Below, piece by piece: positions 1 to 15,000 of a DNA stretch of 64,000 nt. The stretch comes from Nematostella vectensis. Lineage: Eukaryota > Cnidaria > Anthozoa > Actiniaria > Edwardsiidae. Below the pieces are notes generated by a model. It made no database searches. It had not been told where the DNA came from and was given only the letters and a program-made list of their open reading frames with translations. Each line of letters starts with the position of its first letter. The first letter of the stretch is position 1. The translations under genes and the position numbers were made by a program. The stretch spans positions 6,283,042-6,347,041 of the forward strand of contig NC_064041.1 of the NCBI RefSeq assembly GCF_932526225.1, read 5' to 3'.

Positions 1-3000
1 CTGAGAACTTCTTGTGAACCCAACCCAGTCTTCGACGGTCAGAGGGAGTCTCAAATGGCTCCGGGAAACTGGTACTCGCAGCAATGGTTGCCATCGCGTC
101 ACCGCAACTGAAAGGCAAACAACTCACTGTATATGACGCGTTTCTATATCATTAAAAATATATACGCCGGTATTAAACGTCATGCGGTGTAAATCAATCT
201 GTCGTTGATCGCGGTGCATCATTCCCTGCTAGCAGAGGCCTTTTTTCTCTGTATTTCGCCGTGCGTGCTTGCGAGAAAAAGAGACCTCTGCCATGGGTCG
301 AAACTGTTTTCGTTGCGCATGCGTGTGCGTTTCTAAACGACCGCGCTTGACGTGCCAAAACCCGTACCATCGCGCGAAAGCTGTCAATATGCTAATATGC
401 TTTGCATGGGTTTAGTCGCAAATTATGAATCAAACTCCGGTTAGTTTTCCTCTTCGAAAAAAGAAAACAACTGTTCAATATCAATCACCTAAAACGTCAC
501 TGAAAAGATTGAACAGCAAACGCAGCAAAGACGAGTTTTGTCTTGTTTGTGGGATAAATTTCAAGACATCTGGGCAGGCGAGTTTCTTCAATGTAAATAT
601 CGCACAGTTGGACTCGAAGAAAATGTTACAAAAATTTTTGGTAAACTTAGATCAGCTAATTCCAGAAGAATGTGCTGCAAAACCTGTAAACGGAAGATTG
701 ACTCGTTAGTCAAAAGAGAGAAAATTCTGAATGAAGATAAGGCATTGAATGGCTACTTTTATAATTCGTCGCGTGATATTTCTACGGAGGACGCCGTTTC
801 GAATGCGGGCTTATTATCCCGCAGCGGATATACGCTTCACGCATGCGCTAGTCGTTGTGGGCTCACATAGTGGCCAGTAATTAATTAACGGAGCATGCGC
901 TCTTGATCTCCCGTCCACGATCGTGGACGGCGGTTTGATCAAACGAACTTGCGACCCATGGCATCTTTTCCTCGCGAACGCCAGCCCAGCGAAATACAGA
1001 GAAAAGAGGCCTCTTCTAGCAGGGAAGGTGCATCATGGTAACATCATATAAAAGCAATAAGCCAGTCCAGAGTTTAAGAAAAGACGCGGGGAGACTGGGT
1101 CGAATCGATCGAATCGGACCAAATGAACAACTTTGAAGAAGAGTTTGTATGGCGTTTTACAAGATATGGGAAAACCAACCAAATTCATATGTTGCACACT
1201 AATTGTTTTACTTTTCGACCGCGTTTTGTTATGAATACGGCCCAATAAAAATTTTAACGGATAGATTTACTTTGCTCAGTGAGCTCATTTGGTCGACTTC
1301 AGCTCGCTTAAACACCGATGAAAACACGCAACAACAATTAACTTTGGTACCTCAGGTAAAAACAAAATGATTTTCGTCCACGAAATTCAAGTAATATTTT
1401 TTGCTAAACATCTAAAAACAATATTGATTTTAATTTTACGGCATAAAAACGGCACTTCTACCGATACATATTATACTCCGATTCGAAGTTCGCCGATAAA
1501 CTTTTACAGTATTTGAGTGAAGGAATATCACAGGGTACTCAGAAAATCGCTCCGTAGAAATACCTTTTGCGCCTTATTCATCCTAAATTGCCCCCATACT
1601 AAGTGCAATAGAGTCCTCACGTGTGGCACTGAATGATTTCACCATATCTTTTAAAGCGGTTTTGTAAAAAAAAGATTTTTCTCCAAGACCGCAATACAAA
1701 CTCTCTTGTGAAATCGCTCTTTTGGTCCGAAAGAGCCCAGTCCCGCTTATTGGCTTTTTTTTCTTTGCATTCAAGGCATAAATGTTATAGGTTCTACATG
1801 GTTTTTAAACCTGGATTCCTTTCGTTTATTCGCTTACTCGCCTGTATATGGCATGTTTCTGGTTGAGTATCATATGTACATATAAGGTAATCACATGTTC
1901 ATATATGACATGTTTATGGAAGGTTGAGTATCACATGTACATATATGGTAATCATATGTACATATATGGTAATCACATGTACATATATGGTAAACACATG
2001 TTCATATATGACATGTTTATGGGAGGTTGAGAATCACATGTACATATATGGTTATCACATGTACATATATGGTAATCACATGTACATATATGGTAATCAC
2101 ATGTACATATATGGTAATCACATGTACATATATGGTAATCACATGTACATAAATGGTAATCATATGTATGCACGTGTATAGAATTCCACACTACTTCATA
2201 CCATACTTACTGGAAGATGCACCCTAGGATGACCATCTTGCCGAGGCGTGGCTCAATGGGTAGCTTGGCCAACATATAACCCAATGGGGTCAGATTCTCG
2301 TTCGTGTCTAGGGCTTCCATATCTAGAAAAGTAAGACATTCGAACGAAGTTAGAGAAAAGGTGCTCCTTTGTATGTTCGTTTTAGTTCTCCAAGCATGGA
2401 GACTACGTGTCAAGCGGGAGGGGTCTTATAGTAACATACACCTTTTGGTAGGGCAATAATTCGTGTCTGCCGAGCGGAGATACTCCATTGCATGTTCGCT
2501 TTAGTTCTTCAAGCATTGAGACACAACCACCAGTGTGAAGCGGGAGTGGTCTAATAGTAGCACACACCTTTGGTGAGGCAATAATTTGTGTTTATCGAAC
2601 ACTCCTATCCGTGCTTAAATTACCTTTGAGCATGGCGACCGACTCAACTACTGCGTCGAGAGGGGGCGGTTCAATGGCATTATTCAAGAACGCCGTGATG
2701 TCCCCAAGTTTTAGGAGCTTGATAGTGAGCGCGAGCTCATGTAACGGCGTCCGGAGGATCTCTGGGGTGGCATGCTCTGCTAACCTGATCAAGTAGAGAA
2801 AGTAGGGTAAGGTAAAACCTTGATTACCCGAACTCGCTAGCCCGTGACACAGATTAAGTAGAAGAGTTAAGGTAAGGTGTAACCTTGATAATCCGAACTC
2901 GCTAGCCCGTAACGCAGATTCAAGAAAAGAGTTTAGATAAGGTGTAACCTTGATAATCCGAACTCACTAGCCCATAACACAGATTAAGTAAAAGAGTTAA

Positions 3001-6000
3001 GGTAAGGTGTAACCTTGATAATCCGAACTCGTTAGCTCGTAACACATATTCAGTAAAAGAGGCAAGTAAATTAAGGTGGGACCTGGATAATTCGAACTAG
3101 GGTAAACGAACATACTGGTAAGTATTTACAAATTTCAAACATTTTGAGAAACCAGTTTCGAAAAAAAGTTTGTTTTTTTCGGACCGTGAAAATTGAAAAT
3201 TTATCTTGATTTAATTTTGTCACGCTCATAAGAAAAGCCACATAGGCATGTGAACCCCAAGATATAGCCTTACATAAATGTACCTGTATGCATCTCTGAT
3301 CGATGCGAAAAAGTAAACAGAGATTTCATAAAAATAAACGAAGACCGTACCTGTCTGCGCGTGCGCGACTGCACAGGTGAAACGCGAATCCAGGCCTCAC
3401 ACGTCCCGCTCGGCCGCGCCTCTGTTCCATGTTGGTCTGGGAAGCCCACACGGTCGCGTAGTTTGTCATGTTGTTGTGAGACGTAAAAAGCTTTACTTTA
3501 GCCCTAGAAGAATGGGAAAAACAGAGGTAGGGGTAAAAAGGGCCTTTTTACTTTAGCTAGTATTTTATTATATAAACAGCTCAATAATAGCTTCTTGGCG
3601 ATAGTAATAGAACCCAGATTTTTCAGAGGCTTTAAAACCTGGTTGTATACATTTGGGACTGTGAATCCCTCGCCTTCTCCGATAAGGTCTTTAAGGAGGA
3701 GTTCCGTTCTTTCACTGCACTTTATTAACCATCGTATTGCGAGACATTGCAAAAGAACCACTGGTGATGCTAGTTTGAGGTGCCATCTTCAGTAAATGTA
3801 AATTTTCATTAACCAAACACTAAATATTTTTTCTTGTTTCATTTCTTCTGGGGTATCGGCGTAGTTATTCGAACAACTGGTAAATACATCAACGCCAAGC
3901 TAGTCGAACCCCAGGAATGTTAAAGATGAACGACCTACTTGACAGAGTCAATCACGAAAACGACGTCATCGATGGTAATGCTCGTCTCTGCGATGTTGGT
4001 GGAAAGAATAATCTGAACAAGAAAAAAAATGTGAAGATGCAAATATATTTTTTACACACACACACACACAAATCAGTGCTAAGCGTCCAAATTTAACGTT
4101 ACTTTTGTCAAGCATGAACGACTAAGAGATTGTTTAGAAAAGAGTGATGCATTTAGGGTACATCTATGTTCAGAATTTATCATCGACAAGAATGAAATAA
4201 TCTTTTTGTTCTTTCCTTTCTGTACGTCACCTTTGGAGGGCGACTTAAGCCCCTTAAGGTCTGCCGTTACCTTGGTAACGCCCTCCGGAACAGGCTCAAA
4301 CACTCTCCGCTGATCCTCACGTGGGATTTGGGAATGCAGGGGGAGAAGACGGTAGTTTGGAGTTCCTGTAAGGGATAATAAACATAGTGTGGCGTTAAAA
4401 AGTCGGTACGCATAAATATGTGCAGACTTATTCTACAACTACGACGAGCAGACGAGCCAAGATATGAGTAAAGTCACACGCTAAAGCCGATGACACACTA
4501 GGCGATTTTGTACGCTCGTACCAGCAAATTCCAATTTCCAATACAAGAAAAGATACAGATACAATACAGATACAATTATAATGAATATGCGATAAAATTA
4601 TCTTGTAAAAAGGGCTAAAAAACTGTGCGCCCATTGTGAGCAATGTAGAAATAGAAAGCTGATTAGTTCTATGTAGGGAAAAATCAAATTGCTGCCAAAT
4701 CTTTATACTTGCAGTCGATCTGATCGGGACAAAGATGTGCCATTCCTTACAGTTGTGTTATAAATAACGGTAATAAATAACAATGGGTAACGACGTGAAT
4801 ACTTACCGAACTGAGGGTGCATCTTGAGGTGTTTGTGTAGCGCAAAGATGAGGTTCCAGCCCGGTAGGAAGATCAGCACAGCCCCAGGGATACCCAGCCC
4901 GGAGATGTAGTTCAGCAACGCCTACGAAATCACAATAACAAACTATATATTTTCCTCGGTTGGAATATATAGGGGAAAGATTTGATCAGCACAGCCCAAT
5001 GGATACCCAGCCCGGAGATGTAGTTCAGCAACGCCTACGAAATCACAATAACAAAATATATATTTTCTCGGTTGGAATATATAGGGGAAAGATTTGATCA
5101 GCACAGCCCCAGGTATTCCCAGCCCGGAGATGTAGTTCAATAATGCCTGCGAAATCACAATTGAAGAAGAATTTCCTCGATTAGTTGAAAGTTGCGAAGG
5201 AGGAACTTGCTGGGTGAAATATATATACTTGGCAAGATGTAAAACAGGTGTACAGGTTTTGTAACGTTACAAACAAAGCGCAGACACTTAACCTAAACAA
5301 ACTGAAAAACATATGCTTAAAAGATTAACCTGCTCGGGATATATATGGGCAAGATGTAAAACAGGTGTACAAGTTTTGTATCGTTACAAACAAAGCGCAG
5401 ACACTTCACCTAGACGAACTGTAAAACATATCCTTAAAAGATTAACTTGCTTGGTAGGATATATATGGGCAAGATGTGAAACAGGTGTACAAGTTTTGTA
5501 TCGTTACAAACAAAGAGCATATACTTCACCTAGACGAACTGAAAAACATATCCTTAAAAGATTAACTTGCTTAGTAGGATATATATGGGCAAGATGTGAA
5601 ACAGGTGTACAAGTTTTGTATCGTTACAAACAAAGAGCATATACTTCACCTAGACGAACTGAAAAACATATACTAAAAGGATAAACTTGCTTGGTAGGAT
5701 AGATAGGGGCAAGATGTGAAACTGGTATATGTTTCGATAAGCTAGTTTGAAACATGCTGTGGATGAACTCGTAAGGCGGGATATGAAGGAGAAAGTGTAC
5801 TATGAGACTGGAAAACAAGTATTCTGAAAAAAACATATGCTAAGAAGATGAACTTGCTTGGAAGGATACATAGAGGCAAGATGTGAAACAGGTATACCTT
5901 TCGATGAGCTGGATTGAAACTGTTGATGAACTTTTTAGGCGGTGTATGCAGGAGAGAGTGAGCTGTGAAAACTGGAAAAAAACGCTCTGTAACGTTACAA

Positions 6001-9000
6001 AGCGTAGAGACTATACCTCTATGAGTTCAAAAGACATCTCCCTTTCACTGAGTTGAGCCATCGCATTCTTGGTCTGGAACGAGTAGTCACCTGAGCAGAT
6101 CGCGTTACAATTTTCCTGAAATAGTACACATGACACGTGCTTACTTGTAATGCCTAGTGCACACTAGCAACATAACAACATGGGGGCGCGCACTATGTTT
6201 AGCCCGACATAACGACATGGACATAATGACATAAAAGAAAAAAAAAACATGTTTTTTCTCTTATGTCGTTATGTCCATGTTGTTATGTCGAAGATAAGAG
6301 TACCGCGCCCATGTCGTTATGTCGCTAGTGTGCACTAGGCATAAGAGCTTGCCCGTGAGAGGACGGGGTAGCGGTGGTAGGATACTTTCCCAGCTCACTT
6401 GTGTGAGACATTAGCCTGCATATCAAGCGCAAAGGGCTCTGAAAGATAAGGGATAGACCCCGTGCGCCTGGAGATAAGGAGCGCGCGCCTCATCTCCGTC
6501 TCTCTTTCCCCCCAACACTTTGGGCTTACTAAGCAGGCTAATGAGACCACTATCACGGCCCATCTCTCAAACACATATCACGACTATAACTAATTTTAAT
6601 TTGTTTTTCTTCTGATGAGGCTGAGAAGCGGGCTTGCCAATACCAATTGGATGTTAAAGAATGTCGATCAACTTCGCCTTTACTATTGTTTATCATTGAG
6701 AAAGCAGCAAGCAAACTCTATAATAACAATCTACGAATGAAGTCTGATATGTTATTAACGATATTTGATTGAAAATATCTTGGTTACTCGCTTGAATTAG
6801 CCGATAGAAATGGATGCTTTGTGCGACTCGCTATTGTGCGGGAGCATAAAATGGCGACGTGATTGGCCTTCTTTAAGTGCCTTTTTTTAACAGCCTCTGT
6901 CGGTCCCTATTTTGTCATCTTACCAAAGTACCAAGTGTGGAAAAGCTTCAATTGACTTCGGCTTATTCGGGGAAACCAATGCGATATTTACGATTGAATT
7001 TAGTAAATAAAAGATTTAAACGTTTTTAGAAGGTTATTTCGAGATTTTATCACAATATGTGCCTTGAGATATTTAATGAAATCAATAACAAAGGTGTGTT
7101 TGACAAGGGCGATTCAAGGAGTTTACTGGGGGTCTCCTTCGTCTCATTTACAGTGTGTATGAAGGAAGCCATATAACTAGGGAGCAACCTAGCGAAAAAC
7201 GACAGTGGCAAAAGTTAGAGTTGAGGCCTGAGTTGAAAAGAAAGTTAGAGCTGAACAGTTGTGAATATATTATTAAAAAATCCGAAATACCTCGTCGTCT
7301 TCATCATTTTCTTCGCGCTTCTTCTTTTTCTCTGGGAGTGGTGGTACAAAGCCGAGCATCTGGATAACGTCTTCTAGATAGTACTCTAGGCATAGAAAGT
7401 GAAAATACACATGATACACGATAGGAATAGCTATTGGGTACTAGTACCAGCAGAAAAAAGAAACATTATTTTTAGTTGGCTGTAAATTTGGCGCACAAGT
7501 CTCTGAACCATTTTAGTGGGATTGTACTGTACATACCAGGTAAGAGTTCATGTTAGCGGGGTTGTACCTTACATACCACGTCAATCCATACTTTTTCATG
7601 TCCGAGTTAGAGTTAGCAGGGTTCTACTTTACAAACCATGTCAGAGTCCGAGTTAGCGGGTTTCTACTGTATATATACACACCTTGCACCGGAAAGGAAC
7701 GCCCCTCGATCTCCACAATAGGACAATTACCAAAGTACTCCGCGAACATGTGTGTATCGATGGTGGCAGACATAAGAACAATGCGCAGATCGGGGTAGGT
7801 CAGAATCATCTGCTGTAGCACCACCAGGATGAAGTCCGTCTGAAAACAATCATTCGCAACAGTGGTATAGTAAGTATAGTTATGGAGGAGGATGAGGTTC
7901 AAATGAAGGGTCTCAGTAGAAAAATCAATAACCCCACCACATAATTGCATGACAAGTGTTAAAATCCTAGAATACTAAACGTACAGGGCTTCTGGAATAA
8001 CGCGGAAAAAACTCAAAATTACGCGGGATTGCCATTGATTACGCGGAAAAAGCCAAATTACGCGCTTCCGCACAAGCGCGTAATTGCGAAGCCCTGAACG
8101 TATGATGGTACTATCTTACATTAATGTCTCTCTCGTGGATTTCATCGACAATGACATGAGAGACGCCGTGTAGTCCATTTTCTAGCTTCCGCAGTAAGAC
8201 ACCTGTATTTAACATTAAATAAATGTAAATATTCTTTACTTCTAAAGCAAAGTGCCTTATATTACACTTAATTTTTGGGTCACTTCAATTTCGCGAATAT
8301 CACGATTTTCAAAAGTTTGCGAAAATGAGGTGTCGCTAAAATTATACAAATGTTTTGGATGGAAAATTAATCTTCTTATAAGCTTTATTATATTCATCAC
8401 TTTATTGTTAACATATTCAATAAGAAGAACATTACTCTTTGCTACAGTTTTGGTGATTATAGCACTTTTCAATTCCACTGTTTTGTTGGTTTTATTGTCC
8501 CCAAATCGGAGACAATAAATATAGGTTAAAATAAGGTTAGCTGTTTTTTTTATGAGAATAATGAAACCACAAAAATAAAGTGACGCTAAATCATCAGTCA
8601 CATCCTCGAAGAAACTTCCAATAGACACACTGATTTTACAATTTTGAAATACTTTTCGTGATATCCGATAAAAATCATGGCTTCTAGGAGCCCGGGTCCT
8701 CAGAGATTGTCATATACTCAACCAAGTTAAAGTCCGTGAATCCGACTTGCGTGACACTGTTGTTTTGTTTTTGATTTGAATGTTTAGAACTCCCATCATT
8801 TTGAAAAATATAACTTAACCCAACATTGTTTAATATCGTAGAAATATAATCGAGTCGATTTTATTGTAGGATGGATTGAATTTCAGCATGGTTTAAGCGG
8901 ATTTAATTCACATTCATGGGGTTTTCATAGCCTACAAAACCACGCGTCACACAAATCGGATCGACTGGCTTTAACTGGTGCGATTGCCCCTTGACTTACC

Positions 9001-12000
9001 AACAGTGCAAAACAACATGGCTGCATGGCTGCGAGGGAGGATGGTATCGAAACGAACGGAGTAGCCTACACTGTTCCCCAGCGCCTCACTCCTTTCAGCT
9101 GCCACTCGCTCGGCTACGCTAACAGCGCTGATACGACGAGGCTGAAACGTGTGCCATACTCGTGTTAATAAAGGCTTCTCGATGGTAATAACGAAATCAT
9201 GAAACTTCTGATATTAATGGTATGGTAATAATGATGATGACACTGATCGCGGTGCTAGTGGTGGTGGTGGGGTGGTAGTAACTAATTATTAAGGTATTGG
9301 CGATGTTGGTGGGAGTGATTATGATGGTGCTAGTGGTGGTGGTGGGGTGGTAGTAACTAATTATTAAGGTATTGGCGATGTTGGTGGGAGTGATTATGAT
9401 GGTGCTAGTGGTGGTGGTGGGGTGGTAGTAACTAATTATTAATGTATTGGCGATGTTGGTGGGAGTGATTATGATGGTGCTAGTGGTGGTGGTGGGGTGG
9501 TAGTAACTAATTATTAAGGTATTGGCGATGTTGGTGGGAGTGATTATGATGGTGCTAGTGGTGGTGGTGGGGTGGTAGTAACTAATTATTAATGTATTGG
9601 CGATGTTGGTGGGAGTGATTATGATGGTGCTAGTGGTGGTGGTGGGGTGGTAGTAACTAATTATTAATGTATTGGCGATGTTGGTGGGAGTGATTATGAT
9701 GGTGCTAGTGGTGGTGGTGGGGTGGTAGTAACTAATTATTAATGTATTGGCGATGTTGGTGGGAGTGATTATGATGGTGCTAGTGGTGGTGGTGGGGTGG
9801 TAGTAACTAATTATTAAGGTATTGGCGATGTTGGTGGGAGTGATTATGATGGTGCTAGTGGTGGTGGTGGGGTGGTAGTAACTAATTATTAATGTATTGG
9901 CGATGTTGGTGGGAGTGATTATGATGGTGCTTGTGGTGGTGGTGACGGAAGTGTTGTTGGTGATGGTAGTGGTGATGGTGATGATGATGGTGGTGACGAA
10001 AGTGCTGCTGATGAAAGTGATGGTGTGGTAACAATGACAGCGTTAACGATGATGGTGATGTTGATAAGGATTGTGGTTATGATGATAATAACAATGAACA
10101 TGACACTGGGGGTTTTGGAAAATAAATGCCTGATGTTGGAGTCATTCCTTCTACTTCTACGTCTAGTTTTATACTGACCTGTGTGACGACTATGTTACAT
10201 TCTGCTCCTTGGCCATTCTCCAGGAACGCGTCCAGCACAAACTGTGGGACCTGCGTACGATATGAATGTACACGATGTGAATAGCCTGGAAATTAATGAC
10301 AATTGAAGCATGGCAGGCAATGATGATGAATTTGAGGCTCTCCTGATCATTATCATGTCAGACCTTCCTGTGTGGTTTCGCCGCAGCCAGTCGCTCCCTC
10401 AATGATGACGATGTTTTAACATTATCACTATCAATAGCAATACCACTACCACATCATCATCATCTGCATATTCATATATTATGAATATGCAGATTTCAGA
10501 CCATGCTGTCTTGTTAAGCCACATCCAGTTGTACCCTTTACTGATAATGATGATGATGGTTATGATAACAATGATGATTTTGTTGACGATCAATCATCAT
10601 ATTATTATGCAGATGTGAGACCTACCTATGTGGTTTTGTCACATTCCATGACGATAATGATAATGATGGTTATGATTATTATGTTGATAATCAACCATCA
10701 TAATCATTATATCATGATGCAGTTGTTAGACCTACCTGTGTGGTTTTGCCGCAGCCAGTAGCTCCCTTTATAATGATCACCCTATTTTCGTGAACAGCTT
10801 GAAGAATTGCGTGTTTGTAGTTAAACACGGGCAGTTGACTACGCTGCTCTAGCATGGCCTTGAATGTGGGGTCTGATTGGTGCTTTTGTTGGTACTCATC
10901 CAAGTAGTCTTTACTGGTCAAAATTGGTGCCTGGGGAAATTGTGTGGAACTTATATATTAATATATATATTGAGACTTGGTCTACCCAAACACTGGGCCC
11001 TAGTTTTTTAACTACAGTACAAATGCTACAAGCAAGCAGTGAGCAACAGATCCAGATAGGCGTTAAAAAAAAAACAGGAAAATATAACACAGGTTTAAAA
11101 TTTCATTAACATGTTGTAAATCTCGGAAAAATTAAAAACACATATTATTTTAGCTATAACCTCACATAGTTTTAAAGAGCTTCAAATACTGTAGTCTTGA
11201 AACTAATCTAGCGGTATCGGCTAAGAAATTTAAAATACAAACATTTTTTTACAATGCCGAACAGATAAACACAAACATAGAAAAGCAAAGTAACAAAAGA
11301 AACACTAAAAACGAAGTAAAAAACACGAGAGAAAGAGAGGAGGCTTCGCTCTTCAAGCCCATACAACAAAAGCCAATGGGGTATGTAGGTACCTCGTCCA
11401 TTTTGCCAGAGCATAACAGGGGTGTAGGCTGGGGTGGCCAAGCCCCCCCCTTTTAGCAGCCAAAAATATAGTAAATAAATGAGACATTATCTAAAACACA
11501 GGAGACAATGCCTTGAAAAGGCCTTTTGGGCCCCTTCTATTAAAAATCCTGGCTACACTACTGCATAAGGAACTGTGTTGATCTATTCCCCCTACAGTAC
11601 CTGGTACTCTTCAGCGCCTTCGATGATCGTTGGCTGGTTGATCCAGGGATTCCAGTTCCTGTCTGGTGGGGCCCATTCGATGACTCCACGTCGATTATCT
11701 GGCTTTTCCACATCAAATTTGCTGCCAGGTGGCAGGACCAGAGAGACCTCCTCTTCAGGGTTTGCTGACTACAAAATAAACCAAGTGGCATGCTTACTGT
11801 AATTTGTTACTGTGCTTTTTCTTCAATTATAGTTAAATGCAAATTCAACTCTGTCTTGTCATAGACTTTCAATTTTGTCATAATCATATCATCATTTTAG
11901 GACATCTTGTAAGAGCCTTTTGTTTTTTATGATTCTTCTCAACATCATGAAAAAGTTGTATGCTCTGTATGTACTGTACCATGTGGCAAAATAAACTGAA

Positions 12001-15000
12001 CTGAACTTTGTTTGGCCAGGGCCTAGAAAAATGTTTTTAAATATTTAGAAAATTCTACTAAATGGGGGTGTTTTTTCTCTGACGGTACTGCTAGCAGAGT
12101 AACCACAGTATCTTACCTGCAAAAGTTAAAAGAATTTATGATTTATTTCTGAGTTTCTAGAAATTTCGTTTGTTATTCAAGTAATCCATTACAGATCTAC
12201 GATAAAACCTCAAGCTTTTACTCAGCCAGCAATACCCAAAGGTCTGAAGCAGTAACTAAATACAGTATAATATGTAACTGTTATACCTGCTATATGATAT
12301 TAGCCAAGTTTCAATCTTTGCATAAGCTTGGGAAAGTGTGTTGGTTATGACTAGAAGAATCCTAAGAATTTCTCATTCTAAGTTCATGCATTGTTAGTGC
12401 AACTGAGTATCGTTGTCTCGGCAATAGTGTACAGTATCTTGCAGTAAGGTAAAGAAATATCACAGAAATATCACATTATACAGTACAGAAGAACTTATCT
12501 AGAGCCTGGTAGAAGAACCCTAAATACTGTATGTCTAGCTACAGTAGTCCTGCTTCAATAGTACTTATAATAAATATACATTATTGTAAACCTGAAACCA
12601 TACATTACCTGTATATAGTGGGCTATTTACTCAATAGCTGTGCTAAAGAAGAGAGATGGTACTACAAGCCAAGATCACCTCAATGCTTGGACAAGTCTGT
12701 TTAATCACATGCAAACAAGAATGGTGTCAAAACATCAATTTTAACATTGTTTAAAAATCTCCTTTAAAGCCTTCGATGATTCATCATGCAATAAATACTT
12801 TGGCATAAGTTATGCAAGCTAGATCAACAGAATTGAAGCAGCAATGTCAACAGATCACTTACAGTTGATTACAATCGATTTTTCTCCAATGAATTTTAAT
12901 GGAAAATGACAAAAATATTTCAAAATAAAAGTTTCTTTGAGGATGTGACTGATAATTTAGAATGGGTGGCCTGTTAAATAGTGCAGATTCTAATAGATTT
13001 TTTGGTCTCTTGTCGGTTGAGGTTTCTGTTGGCCTTCTGGAAAAAAAACTGGTGACAATGCAGCTTTAAGACAGGAACCAAAAAAAGGCTTCAAAGGAAA
13101 CTTCTGAGTACAAGCTTATGAGAGTTCTTTGTTCTATTTTGACACCGATCTTGTTCACAAGCAATACGTGGTACAGACACATGCTGTTCATCACCCCACG
13201 CTTTACACCCAAGCATGCGTGATGCCAAGTCACATTCATAATCTTGGTGATGTTGGCAGGTAGCAGCATCTCTCTCTTTGGCCCAGCTAATCAGCAAGAA
13301 AGGCCTACAATATGGTATACCTATAGACTATACCTTTAAACAACCTCAGTTGAAGAAGCTAGATGGTTTGAGTATGAACCTCAGAATGGTGGAAACAAGA
13401 AATAAAAACAACAACAGGCTTAAATTTTACATTGAGCTGAAAACAGAATGTGCAACAGAGCGCAAAGAGAGAGTGAGATTGTAATGTTTTTTTTTATGCC
13501 TTCGGCTGGTTAACAATGGTTAGGCAATCATCCACAATGCAACCTAACCAACCGTTTGCTTAATGGCACTCATGAATTGTTGCCAGATGGCATGAACATA
13601 ATTTTATTATGCATTTTAGAACATATCAGACTTAAAAAAGCAATTTTTTTGCTGCTATCTAAGCCTCAGCAGGTTCTCAGTATGACGTTAGAATTCGGTG
13701 AAATCTCAGGCTGAAAGTTCTTTTATAAAATGGGTTCTTATAAAAAAAGGAGTGTATTGTTGCCAAAGAAGGTTTTGCTTCTTTCGCAAAACACAAAATA
13801 ACTATCTGATTTTTGTGGAAAATGGATCCATACACTTTGTCCGATGCGCTTTAAAAAATATAGGATGATTTAAGTCATTAGGCTCTGACTACGGTAGGAG
13901 AGTGGATGGTTGCCTAAAGACTGGTAACCCCTTATACACTCTTTATAGCATACATACATACAGTAGATATAAATACAGTACCACACTGAATGGGCACAGC
14001 CCCTACCCCCTTCCCTCACCCCGCCCTGCCCCCTTACCCAACATTGAAATTAGCAATGAAAATGTCACATGCTTTTTATGACTGTACCTTCTCTTTCAAG
14101 ACATAATATTCTGTATATGCCCAACACTTGAATCTCTGTGGTGTGGGGCCTCACCTGTGGAACAGGCTGTATTCCTAGGGACTGGAGACAATTACCCAGT
14201 TGCTGTTCAAGCTCAGGGCTTATCCCAACATCATAGGGTGGAATCTAAAATACAGTAATTGGACTAAACAAGAGCCAGTATATGAAAAATAACATCTCAC
14301 AATTACCATTTTTAGTGCTACTTTTTCTTTGTATGTTTTTTATATGTAAAATGTAGAATAAGCATCTGTTGCTTTTGTTGTTGAATGAACATATCTTTCA
14401 AGTTTCTGATTCCAAGAGTAACAGCTCTGAATTGTTATTGAGCTCTAAAAAAACTCTAAAAAAGTCTTCTAAAACTTATTTTAGAAGGGACCAAAACCAG
14501 CTTTCATTTTGAAATTCAATCCATCTTACACTAAAATGGTCCAATTCTCTTCCTAAAGAATCAAACATTGCATTGGAAGTTCTATTTCTGAAAATGATTA
14601 AACATTTAGAAAATAAAACAACATTGTCATGGCAGACTGTTTGACAGAATTTCATTGCTCACATCATCTGTCTTGAGCTTCTTCACTTGCAGTTGTCCAG
14701 GTGCGGCAGCCTCGATAGCCCCCATGTGGAACAACTGACGCACAAGGCTCAGCGCACAGCTCTGGGCAGCTTGCTTCTTTGTGGAGGCATTTGCAGTACC
14801 ATGGATGTCTGTACAAACAAAATGCCAAAAGTTTAAGGATGCTGGATGATATTGCTTGGAATGTAAAGTAAAAATCCCATAGAGGATTATACTGATTTGG
14901 ATTTCATTTTCCTATATTCTAATCAAATTGAAAACTTACTTCTTCTATGGCTTTTCACAAACACAGAAAGCTCACACTTGAAAGCTCTGAGAGATGCAAA

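Noticed and set aside
1-94. A separate small gene starting [14 protein letters not shown]
   Set aside because: The Met is internal: an acceptor lies at 108, and the peptide continues the DHX9 exon at 2322-2211 in phase ([15 protein letters not shown]).
5313-5684. 123-aa ORF with [20 protein letters not shown] repeats
   Set aside because: Product of the 120-bp satellite (period divisible by three) in an intron; no non-repeat part.
8252-8628. Overlapping ORFs on both strands (88 and 123 aa)
   Set aside because: AT-rich sequence overlapping a MITE fragment inside a DHX9 intron; no recognisable domain.
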